Source of the DNA: Glandiceps talaboti
Taxonomy: Eukaryota > Hemichordata > Enteropneusta > Spengelidae
NCBI RefSeq assembly: GCF_964340395.1
Contig: NC_135550.1
Coordinates: 21,537,676 to 21,601,675 of the forward strand
DNA length: 64,000 nucleotides
Reading direction: 5' to 3'
The translations under genes and the position numbers were made by a program. The notes under the pieces are model-generated. The model was not told the origin of the DNA, did not search any database, and worked only from the letters and a program-made list of their open reading frames with translations. This document shows, one piece after another, positions 45,942 to 58,400 of this stretch. The stretch's first letter is position 1, and every line of letters starts with the position of its first letter.

Positions 45942-48718
45942 GAACTTAGCCAACAATTTAAGAAAAGGTTTAAATTTGTGCAAAATGTAGGTTCTCCACA
46001 ATTCAATTTTATCTGACCATCTCTTATAAAACAAAAATAGCAATACGACATGCATGTAAGCAAGCATAAGCAGTATGGTTTCATCATCAGGGTTTGAGAG
46101 TGAGAATATTTAACTGCTATGTTTTAGAGGATGAAAATCCTATCATTTGTTTTAAACCCATCTGCCAAAATAACAAGACATTAACACTGCACAGTTAAAC
46201 TGATTAACAGAGATATTAATAATTTCTTAACCAAAGCTAAATGATTGGAAACAGTATTGTTATATTATTTCTCACATTTTCCCAATGGATTTATGCATGT
46301 GTATGTAGAGTGCTTAACTACAAAGTAAGTGTTATCTTGGATTGAACATAATCAAAAAGATAATATCTATACAGTAATTGGATTTTATCATATGAGGAAG
46401 CTATTCCCCCAGGCTGACCAAGAAATTGTCATATCAAGTTACCCAGCTGTAAGTGTGGTATCTTGTCAAGAACTCTAATTCTAAAGTTGACATCCTTCTG
46501 ACTAGGATGCATGAAGGAAGTTGTGATAGACTGGTGGGTTGATTCAGGTTGCATTTCACTGAACCCATTGTCAGTGTGGCATGATGTGTGATGCATTTCC
46601 CTTGCACAGTGAGTGATTATATCTGGCTGGCAGTGGTAGTGTAGAGAGATGACTTGAGGATGACTGGTGAAAATTTCACATTTTATATAAAGGTTTAATA
46701 CCAGTAAATTATAGTAGTGTAGTCATATTTAATATATCTTTTTGTGTCCCTGGGTTAGAAGGTTGTTATCTGAATTCACTAATATCAAATTTATAGTAAA
46801 ACCATAAGTCAGTACATGTATTACTATCCTTTAAGGATGTTATTTGTGAATGAAAATGTAAAAGTACAGTGGCCTTTACATTATGATTGATTGATTAATG
46901 TGTACTGCCATACCCACTTACCATAGGATCACTCATGCTAACATAAGTGATCTTACAGAGGAGGGGTTCCATAATACCGGGTATAACCAATCAATCATAC
47001 AGTAGACATGCCACTGTGTGATTAACCTGCAGTGGCTGCAGATGGAGCAGGATGATGTTTTTATTCTAACTGTTATGTACAATCTTTCTAGGTTTGAAGC
47101 CCCTATGGCCCTAGGGGATGGGGCATTAGTGAAGGAGTGCCAACTTTCATAGACATCAACAAAAGACAAGTATGCACACAATAGTATTCAGCTGATTTGT
47201 ATTAAACCAGAGTTCCTTTCTTTACAGAATAGGGGCTTTGTTATATGCTTGCAGTAAACATCTTTGAAGTGTCCTCTAGAATTTTGCAGTGAAATGGAGT
47301 TTGGTACTCATTTCTGTATAACACAGACAGCATGACACCAGAATTCAGGAACAGTTCTCAGATTATCTGATTTCTTTTGTGTTGTAAATGAAAAATATCA
47401 CAAAATTGTACTGATAGTGATTTCTGTCACCACGATTGCAATTGAGAAAGTAGTTTATTTTTCTGATCATTCTTATTTGATTTCTTACACCAGTATCTGC
47501 AGCTGATGATAGTATTTGTTTTTGTTGGTGACAGAATGATTAATTTTGGGTGGAGATAAGAATGCATGTCTTCTGGTGCATCTGACCCCATTTTCAAAAT
47601 GGCTTACATTTTTAAAAAAAGGTGACAATGCTGATGTTAGATGCATGAAAATTTCAAATACAACAGTAAGAAATATTGCTATCATAACTCATACTGGTGC
47701 ACTGAAGCATCACATTTTACATGTGTAGGTATAATTGGATCATCGTAAATGAATACATTCAAGTGAACTAAACTTTTAAGTCTGAAATGATGTCCTTCGC
47801 CCACACATTTGCTTTCTTTCTTATCAAAATATCTCAAGGAAAATTGTCAAAAGTTATAAACAGAGTTTTGGTTCAAGATAATAAGATTAGAAGGACTCTA
47901 AGCTGATGTGGTCCCCCATTTTACCCAAGTTGAAGAATAAGAAACAAAACATGAAGGCCAGTCTTTGAGTCAATATTGACCCACCAAAGTGGTATCATCA
48001 CCATGCTTATTATAAAGATCTCATACAGGCGATGAAAGTAGTTACCCTCACTCACCACAAAGCATTTGCATATGATTTTCTAGATTCAGCCACTCTTAAA
48101 ATTACTAAAATGTAGTCGGTGTGTAGAACAAGTGAGAAAAAGAACAAAACATGTCATCTAACACTAGCTATGATACAGGGTTTAATTTTTAGACTGGCTT
48201 TCAAAGTGTGTAAACAGAGAATGGAAAGTAAAGGTTTTTTTGAGATCTTGAAATGTGAGGAGCGATTGTTTGGAGAGTTTTGAATGTCGGTGTACCTATA
48301 TATTGAGACTGTTTAGAGGTAACAAAGGTCTGACCCAATGATATCTAATGAGTGAACACTTTTCAAGAGGGGTGTCTGACGGTGATACTTTGCGTGTCAG
48401 CTCTGGCTAAATCCATGTATAAAAAACGACCTAAGGTACATAGCATGCCTGGTGTGGTTGCATTCCAAACAATAATGTTGCAACAATTACAGGTAATGTG
48501 ATGTTATATTTACATTGGAAACAAAAGATTGTTTTAATTGGACATTTTATTAAGTAGTTGTTTCAGGAGTTAATTGTTGATTGTAGTACTTGCTTTTGAC
48601 TGAGTTTATGTATAACAGCAATAGGGATACCATAGTTTTTGAAAGGAAGTTGTGCTACAATCATACATGAAGCACCAACAATTATGGCTGCATGGTCCAA
48701 CTTTAATACTAAATTAAA

Positions 48719-48745
48719 CTCAGACCACTAATGAAGTGGTCTGAG
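48719..48745. mobile_element. 27-bp palindrome (family 1, copy 4)
   Basis: Arms ctcagaccact (48719-48729) and agtggtctgag (48735-48745) with loop aatga. ATACTAA occurs at 48706-48712 and again immediately after the palindrome at 48746-48752, with six extra bases between the left copy and the arm. Confidence 0.5.
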
Positions 48746-51700
48746 ATACTAATGATACAAATGTTATTTTACTGAATGAGTTTTAGTTTGAACCAATGGA
48801 ACAGCAAGAATTTAAAGCTCATTTGCATAAAGAAATAACACATATGACAACACTTTGTACCAAACTACTGAAACTGTGTGATTGTGAGAAATGAAAGTAG
48901 TCACAAGGATGAAACATAGAAAGGTAGAAATGTGATGTAAGAGAAGTCACTGTTGATTATTTTGTGAATTGGTAAAACTGTATGAAAATGATGTTGGACA
49001 TTATTCAGTTTCATCTTCGAGGAGTTCATACATTGCAGATGAAATGTAAATATAGGTTGAATGAGTCTGGAAAATATTGAGGCAGGATAGTCAGTTGACA
49101 GAAAGTTTGAATTGTAATTTATGTGAGTTAAAGTGTCATGTTTAATAGACAGGGGATTATTTTGAGGTGAGATAAATACCTGACTGGTGGACATTTTTGA
49201 GTAACATACAGTATGCATGACATAATTTAATAATTTATCTCATATAGTCCCCATGTCTCATTTATTAACATGAATTCCATTCCACAACTTTTGACATGGT
49301 CCTTTCCTTTCAGGATCTTGTTTGTAATGGAATAAGAATGCTTGGTAGCCTAGTTTCTAAGCTGTGAATTTCTGTGAGTCCCCGTCCTTGGCAAGAAATA
49401 CGTCACACAAAATAGATGCTATTAAACGTTTTGTGAACTACTAGTATCTCTTCCATTCACTCTGACACTTCATTCAATCTAATGTTATAAATACTTGATG
49501 AGTAGGATAGTTCAACGTTGTAAACAATAGAATACCTGTAGATGACATTAATTATCCATAGGTCATTTCCACATCATGTAAATAGTGACTTTGTGTGTGA
49601 GACAACTGAATGTACATTTAGCCACAGACATCTTAAAAGTTATAACAAGCAGAGGTCACTTTTAGAAATTGTAGTCCACAGCCTGTAAAAGTTGTTTTTG
49701 TGGTCAACCTGTACAGGTGTTAAAACAAGTCTCTTGATAATATATTACTATAGCTAAAACTTATACAATCAAGTGTTCTATGAGTGCAATTTGCAAAAGG
49801 AGCACTAGACAAGTTGTAATCATAGTTTTGTATGCATGAATGAACATCAACAGACAGCCAGAGGGCTGGATGCTTGTGACGCAAGTATACCAGTTTGATC
49901 AACAACTTCAAAGCTGAATTTATTGGGGTTCTCTCATTTTGCATGTCCCTGTATGCAAATTTGAGGCAAGAGAGGTACAGTGAAGTTATTGTGTGTAGGA
50001 AGGGGAGGAGTAGTTGTTTCAGAAAAGAACCAGTTACATGATGGAGAGGAAGCAAGAGCATGTAATATGTGTTTATCATAGCAACTGAACTGTTCAAATT
50101 TCAAGATTTCAGTGTATACGTAGGGTAGCTCTTGCAATATGAGATGCCCTTACTCGGTTTCTTTTTTTCCCTTTCTTTTTTTAAATACTTTCACTGTGTT
50201 TAAATTTTCTGCATGTTTTCATCACAATAACTAGTATGTTTAATATATTCAAGGTACAAGGTCAACTGCAGTAAACCTGTTATATAAACAAAAAAATGTA
50301 ATAAATGCCATCTATTAATAACTGAAAACAAATGTGAAAATAGAAAAGTATTGTCACTCATGGTGACATACCATACCGGTACACACTTTACAGGTTAACC
50401 AAAAGTAATTACTCAGAAACATAACAAGTTTTTGGTTTATAAGTGTCTGTTGTAATTAGTGTTAGATTAATTAGATGAATCATGGCAAATGCAGATTTGC
50501 AATTTGAATACATATTCCAGGTTGATTGACAGTTGATTGAAATTAATAATCAATATTTGGAATTTATGGATTCAAAAACATATTGCTATTTTGATGATTA
50601 TCATTCGTTTTGTTTGCATTCTGATAAACTCCAGTCATCAGACCATACACCAACTGTGGGGTGTCACTGAGTTCAATGAACAAACCCTAAAAATAGCTAA
50701 GGTTATCGAGCATTCTGAGGTCATCTGTGGACAGGTGGGCTAGTTAGAGTGTCTTGAGTTGTTGGGAGTAGTTTAGAAACTTTTCCAGGCATGAAGTTGA
50801 CCTGTCATTTTATGTTTAATTGCTTTTGTTCCGAATTACAGGTTTTATGCACTTTGAGGACACTCATTCTCTTCGTTATAAAAAAACACCCCGCTGATGA
50901 TTTATAATGACCATGGATATAGTAAGGTAATGATGGTGAAAATCATAATACAGTTATAGACTCCTTGAAATAGGTGCATTTGCAATCTATGGCTCATTTT
51001 GGTGAAATAATTCTAGTAAACAAGTGGTAGCTGCCAGGAGTGTCTTTGTCATGCTAACACAAGGTGCTGGACCTTTGGGAAACATTGTGTGGTGACTGAA
51101 AGGCCTTGTTGTTGCACTAAGTGCTTGCTATAGAATGAAATGGCAGACGTGATTTCAAGCACTATAATGAAGTTGACATGAAAACATTTCAAATTATCTG
51201 ACTTGTATGGAATTATTGTTGTTATATTACAATTGGAGAGGTGGGCAAATCAAAATTTCAACATTTATGAGGAATAGAATATGAATGAAGCCGTAGCTGA
51301 TTAATACTGTCATTAGAAATCTTCTTCACCATTCCTCTTTGAACATATTTCTATAGTGTAGCTATCTTTGTGCTATTATCAGGATATTGCTTTTCAGTAG
51401 TTACTAAAAACCCCACCATTAATTGGCTCAGACCAAAAGTTTCAGGAGGTGTAATCTCAACGTAGCCTTGGTCTTTTATTTTGCAAAGGAACAGAAAACG
51501 AAAAGCAGAAAACAACACCTTTAACTCATAAAATTTTAATTGGCTCACTGGTAGATGTTGAAACTCCCATGAGACAGATAGGCAAATAAAGTTTAAAATA
51601 GTACCAGTTATAGTGTGTATGTTTGTCAGGTAGGCTGAGTTCTGTCAGATTAGTTATCATCTGATCTTACCTGCTGATGTTACTCAAGGTTATTGGGTTG

Positions 51701-52303
51701 AAAGGACAACTGTACAGAGAGAACAATAGTGTGAGGTAACATCATCCCTTTAATGTACTGTGACATGCATATTAAAACTCACTGGATCCCAAATTCTGGA
51801 CACTTACCTATATTGCGAGTGTATTATATTTATGGCATAATTGCCAGTTGTTGTAAAAAGAAGAATAGCTATTGGTAATCAAGTTTTTTGAGTTCTCGTA
51901 AAATATTGTCACTGTATACCATGTAAGTGTCTAGGCTTGCTACATTTGTGTGTGCAAACCCTGATAACAGACTGACTGTGATGAATACAGTTAAACTGAC
52001 ACATAATCTTATAAATTAACCAACATTTGAAGGGAAATTCTGGTCAATTTATACATACGTCCAGCTTGGTACCATATCCATTTCATTTACACTCTAGCCT
52101 TAGTACATGTAGGTCTTACCAGGAGGGCATGGACCACAAATGTAACCTAGTACTTTCATCACTCAGACAGTACACACAGTGAACATTTCATATATTCAGT
52201 ATCCTTGAAGAGAAAATCACTTTCTTGTTATGGATCTTTAATCATTTATACTGTAGTTGCATTCAATTTTATTACACTACTGTGTTGTCTTTCATTTTGA
52301 CAG

Positions 52304-52452
52304 GTATATGCAAATGACCAATGTCTAACATAAGCACACAACGTCAGCTCAAACTATGGATACAGATAATGGGAACACAGAGGAAAATTGTGACACAACA
52401 CTTATACATGTACTTCAAGACACCAGTAAGGTAGAAGGCATTCCACAACAAG
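52304..52452 (+). CDS. First coding exon of an unidentified gene (N-terminal 32 codons)
   Basis: The exon follows a good acceptor (ttcattttgacag) and ends at CAACAAG then GTAAGT, phase 1. The chosen ATG at 52356 opens a frame beginning MDTDNGNTEENCDTTLIHVL and running on to QDTSKVEGIPQQ; it is acidic and without a signal peptide. A six-codon upstream ORF (MQMTNV) precedes it. Another ATG at 52321 opens an overlapping frame through the exon, so the start is not certain. The rest of the gene lies to the right, mostly outside the window. I do not recognise the family; an acidic N-terminus behind a long 5' UTR intron would suit a regulatory protein, but that is a guess. Confidence 0.5.
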
Positions 52453-55400
52453 GTAAGTTCAAAGCTTTTTCAGATACCCAGTGTTATAATATCTTTGTAG
52501 CCAGTATCAAAAGGTGATAGCTGATTGTTGAGTTGCGATTATAGCTGTTCACAGGAGAATATCACTGTTCTCATTTGACATTTGTTTTTAACTGTTTTCA
52601 TAACTATAGTCTTTCCATGTTGAATAAAATTGTTTTACTTTTAGAACTCTTCCAGCAAAGATTAGTAAATCTGGTAAACATACGGTATCCTGATGTTAAC
52701 TTTGAGTTTTATAAAAAATATACACACACATTGAAAGTAATACTGATTAAAGATCTGTAACAAGAAAAGTGATTTTCAGAATATTTTACAAACATATTTT
52801 GTATGAATTTCCTTTGATTCCATATACAAATTACTCAATAATTCATGTTAAATGTGAAAGAACACAGTTTGTTGATCCTGGCAATACAGTATAAAAGTAG
52901 GTCTATAAATGTACAAACTATGAGATCAGTGAACACTGTGGTCAGTCTGCATAACTTGTCATATTAGCTTTTGTCTATCCTTATGATATGAATGCCAATA
53001 AAAACCTATGTAGTACGTGGACTGTCACTCCATAAATCTTAAACAGTTTCTAGTATTCAATAACTTGATTACGTCTCTAGTCAGGTTAGATTTCCTGTGT
53101 TGGTATTGTATAGTGTCAAATTTAGTAGACCAAGGCTGAAACAAGTTTAGTGTTAAATACACACTTGGTTTGAAGAGTGTTAAGTGGCTGTAGACCTTGA
53201 GACCCTTTTACCTCAGGATAATTTCTTCCTAAGGTTTCATCACGACTGACTTCCTTCCTGATATTGTTTACTTGTCTATGACCAGTTTCCTTCCCAATTC
53301 CTCACACATTTCATGGCCGGGCTTCAGGTCAGGTTTGTATGTACCGGTATACATTTTATCTATCACATCATGTTTAAAGTCGCTGTCAGATATAGACATC
53401 AAATTTTAACTAGTCACGTTTACAGATTTCAGTGAGTGTAAATGTTAGTGATGATTTTTTTTTGTTGGGGACGTAGGACTAATATTGTGAGGCAAGGTAT
53501 TCTGAATGTTCAAAAAAAGGCTCAGATTGTGTTTAGCAGACTGGTAAAAAAAGGTTTTGTATAGTATCATATTAGTTGAATTGGTCAGTGACGTTTGTGG
53601 ACAGATAAGTCTTTTCTATGTGTCTGTACATAGGTTACATATTTCTGAAATTTGGTGCCATGTTGTCCATAGAAAAAATCAAAGGTAGGAAAGACACCTT
53701 AATGTGAATTAAAAGTTTCTTGGTACTAGTAGTTATAGAGTTAAGAGCAAAGACAGGAACATGGTCATAAAATAAATCACTTGAAAAGTGCCGTTGACTT
53801 AATATTCATGACGTTGATGCTTTAACTTGAGTGTTGGCTGAGTGGGTGTAATGTGTGGGGTGGGTGATTATTAGTTACGTGTGGTTTCTATGTAGTTCCC
53901 AGTCATTCATTCATATACAACGTCTGTCTACACACATATTACTGCTTCTACTGTCTCATATGTTGTGGAAACAAATTTTTGAACCAAGGATTAATGAAGG
54001 ATGCGAGCTTACAGTTCAGGTGAGTTTTGTAGATATACTGTTGTGAACAATGTCCAAATCATTGACATCTTGTCTACATTGTGTTTGCTTAGGCTGATTG
54101 TCTTTAGGGTGAAAGTTAATGTACAGTAGTTTAATTGTAAATATGGACTTTATATAGTACAGAGCAATGTGTGTGTCAACATTTCTGTCAATATGTCTGA
54201 CATACAGTTGAGAAAATTTTTCATAGAAATTATTCTGAACTGTGAATATCAAAACTAGGTAGTTGAAGTTGTAGGAAATATCACAATAGATCTAAGAACC
54301 GTGTTTTCCTGTGAGTCACTTTCACTGTGGGGTTCTCCGGCTGTGGTTGTTCCTGATGACTGAGGACGTATAACAACTTTGACAGCTTTCATATAATATG
54401 ATCACACTGTCACGTAGTATCGGCAATTCAGTAGAAATCAAATGAAGTTAGTAAGGTATGTGAATGTGTTTTGTTATTTCAATAGATATTTACATTCTTT
54501 TGATTTTCTTCTCCAAAATATCCCTTGGACATAGATTGTTATTACTGTTACACTCCCCAGTATCAACAACTACTTTTAAAGGAAACCAACCCTTAGTTAA
54601 AGTGGACACAATAACAACACTCAAGACAAAATGACATGTAAAGCTGTGCCCTAAGCTTAAATCCAAATCACTACAAAATGTGATTTTGACACGTTTTAGG
54701 TGTGTCTGTACTTTGGTACTGTTTTCAATCTATACACATAGGTGTGACCAGTCTGGAACACTGTGCACCCAGACATACATATGACTGAGTCACAGCTCTC
54801 ACCATTGTAATCCTACCTACCTATACAAAATGTAGGCTATTTTAGTAGGAGAGATGAATGTCCAATAATTTGATCTGAGTTCATAATATGGATACTATTG
54901 CTGTCATGAAATTTACCCTCTGACCGTTGCTATGTATGGTATGCAGGTTGTCATAATTGTTGACTCAAGCTAAAAATGTATTTGTGATATTTCATGTAAG
55001 TATAGACGACTGCTCCAGTTCCTTAGTGTCAGAAAATTACTGTAAAAAAAACCTGTAGGTCAGTATTATATGCATTATTGTTTTTGCTGATTTTTTTCTG
55101 CAAATAGACACTTGTCAAGTGTCAATCAAAAATAAATAAGTGTAATTGGATATTGTTCTAAGAAAGACTGCTAGTAGATGATAGTATATGTAATGAAATC
55201 TTACATACATTGTAAAACAGTAATTAGAGAAAATAGACACACGTATAAATCAAACAAAACAGTTTGTCTTTTAACCTTTTGTGACAGCTTGATCAGTCAT
55301 GTACATCTCATGGGGAGGTGTGACGACATTTCAAATAGGGAGCTAAATAGAGCAAGATTCCAATATTTGAGAAAGTCAAAAAGTCACATTTTTGGCCATT

Positions 55401-58400
55401 TACACCAAAACATTTGACCCTAAATGTGAGCTGTCCAGGTGGTGTGGGACATTCTTGTCTCCACTGGAGTAGAAAAACGTAACATATGGTAGACTAGTTA
55501 GATAGTACATCCACAGGTTTGTCATAATGGCTTGATGGTAAAATCAATACACAAATGATTTCAAGTACATATTTATAATAATAGCATGCTAATGGCTAAT
55601 TAAACAGTCAATACTTAGTCAGTAATATATTCTCTTGCTATGTCAATATTATTCATCATTATATAACAAACAAGCTGGGGATGACCTATCTCTAAGGTTG
55701 ACCAACTCAATTTCCTATGCTTGATTGATTGAGAAAATCAAAATGATTTAATATTTCATGTAAAGAAGTAATTTAATGAATTAATTTTCTGTTGACTTGG
55801 TTTGTGAAATGCACTTCCTCTTGGGACGTTAGCGTATTTTAATACTCAATATCTAAGACATGGTAATATTAGGGATACTCTCATTGGAAATTTAGAAAGT
55901 ATAAATTTGAGAAAAGCCAAATAAGTCTCAATCTGTGACATCAGTATACAGGACACAAAACTTCTTGATTTGAGTGACTTAGTTTGCTACTATACTAGAT
56001 TCAGTGAAAAATTTTTTTTTTTTTTTTGATTTTTTAAGGATATAGTCAACATACCAGATTGTTGTTAACATGTTGTAGACATTTTATATTTGAAGGTTAG
56101 GCTGTATATTGGTATGACAGCACATGTTGAAGCATGTGATGACACAAGGTTAATCTTTTGATTTGTGTGAAAGACAAAGGCCTCTAGTCTATTTTACATT
56201 ACTATTGTTATCCTTAGAAAGTGAAAAGTAGGGATAACTTAGTAAATCCACAGGACCAAGGAAGCACTTAGTAGGCACAGAGTCTGTAAGTGAATTTCAA
56301 GTACTGTTTTTGTTTCCATGGTTTAAGAATTCAATTGATAGTAACATTATCTTGTTTCTGTTGTATGTTAGTCAAGTTTGCCACAAACAAATCCAAAAGC
56401 AATTACAATGTATGTGTTAGTCTCCAAATACATGTATGTCAAGGGAAAGATAGATTCTTTGTGCAAACATTGCCATAGTTTCAAAAAGATATTAATGGAT
56501 TTTAGTAAATCCATAACTTTGTATATTGTGAATTGTAAACTAGTTGTTTGTTACTCAAATTATATCTTGTCTCCAATTTATTCCTACTTTAGTATTTGTG
56601 TTGGGCTACTAAAAACCGTAGTTACTCTATATTACTTTTTGGAAACACACATTTAATCACATTCCAGTGTTTTTGTTCAGGGCAGTAAGCAGGTAAAATC
56701 TACCAGGGTTCCCCAGTAATTTTACCGGGGTTCCCAAACAAAATTATGGTACATTATATGGGAAACCATGCAACCTTTACCCTTTTCCCCCTATCTATTA
56801 CTGGGGTTCCCCATCCTTAGCAAAAACGCTGCATTCATTTTTGTATGCAAAAAACTTGTTATTATCTCAGTTGATGTATGTGCTCAGTAATGATGATAAC
56901 TTCATATTCATATTTATAATTACCTAACTCAAACTCACCAGAAATTAGAATTCTGATTAATGAGATTGCTAAATTTTGTTTTTGTGTGAATATGGATTTT
57001 TAGAGTATTTTTGAGAGAGTTTAGAAGTACAGTATAAAATCACATTTATCTTAGAGCTGTTTTTATTTATTGCATTACTCTTCATCAAATAACATGCACT
57101 TTACACTCTGTGAGTCATTAGTCATATAGATTAAAAAAAAAATTGACAATTGAATATTAAAATTTGACATTTATATGTGGGACAGACTGTGTCCATAAAA
57201 AAGAGTAACATTTTGGGTATATTTCGGTGTACTTTAAGAGAATGACGTATGTACAGCTAACCTTGTAAATTCTAAAAACGTAGAAAGGAAGGCATATAAA
57301 ATGTTTACAAAATGTAACCTCCAATGCTGCCAAGCTTCGACAGTAAATAGTTACTACCAGCAGTTCATCACCAGTGACACATACAAGAATGCTATTAACA
57401 GAAAAACAAAATTATTTGTAGTCGGAGAAACAGATACCATGAGTCACAAAGCTGTAGGTGTAATTTGCTTGACAATATTGATATGTCGTAAATTACAAGT
57501 TGTGAATATTCCAGGGTTGCTGGAGTGAGATGTATTATTATTACATATCGTATCTTTTGTGTGGTACACATGCAGGCACTTGTTAGGAATGCCACTGCAT
57601 ACCAGCTATACAAAGGGTAGGAGTCACTGTCAGTCTGTCAGGGCACAGTTCATTCTCTGTTGTTTCATTCTTTGTCTATCTCATATTCGGAAGTCACAAA
57701 AAGATAGAGGGAGCACTCTGGTGAAATGTGAACTGTTATCTCAGTAACGTTCTTGATCCGTTCAAATGGATAATTTTTCTATTTCTGCGCAATTTAATAC
57801 TTTAATAACAGAAGAATTTATGAGATTTCTCAAAGGATTCCATCATTTTGTCACATTTGTGAGGGCATCATTATACTCTCAGACTAGGAGTCAAAGGGCA
57901 ATATCCATATGTCATTGCTTTGATAAAGTTTCACCACTTAAAATGATTAGATTTAAAAAAAATGTTTAAATAGTCACTAGTGTCTTATGAATTATGATTT
58001 CTATATTTCCATAGTAATGATCAACAAACTGTCTTCCTTAAATGCCTGTACTGCACTTCATCTTTGTAACATTGCAATGTACAATACTGTTCATCAAATT
58101 GAGGAATGATTTACTTCATTTAATAATATCTATATGGATCAACTTCACCTGGAGAGGTCAGAGAAACAGAGTGATGATAGATATTCTAGGATTTAAATAG
58201 AAGCTAGCTATACATTTCACACATACCAAATGGATTAGAATACATACATAGTGTAAAATTATAGGAAGTAAGCTAGCCAGCCACCCTATTTATACTACAT
58301 TTGATAATACGTCAAAGATATGTTGGCATTATACTGGGGGTAGGAGAGATCCTGAGTTTGAACAACCAGGTTTTAGTCACATATGGATATACATTTTGTA

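Larger units (their letters stand above)
45331..52303 (+). other. Probable large first intron of the unidentified gene
   Basis: About 7 kb of AT-rich sequence with no recognised domain. It contains family-2 palindrome copy 3, family-1 palindrome copy 4 and one possible cassette exon at 50635-50734. That exon follows 'aaactccag', is open, ends GGACAG then GTGGGC, and would encode VTEFNEQTLKIAKVIEHSEV plus flanks; I recognise no family in it. Confidence 0.4.

Noticed and set aside
56700-56820. Repeated 'ggggttccc' words as a structured element
   Set aside because: The copies are not clearly palindromic or evenly spaced; they could be chance or a short degenerate repeat.
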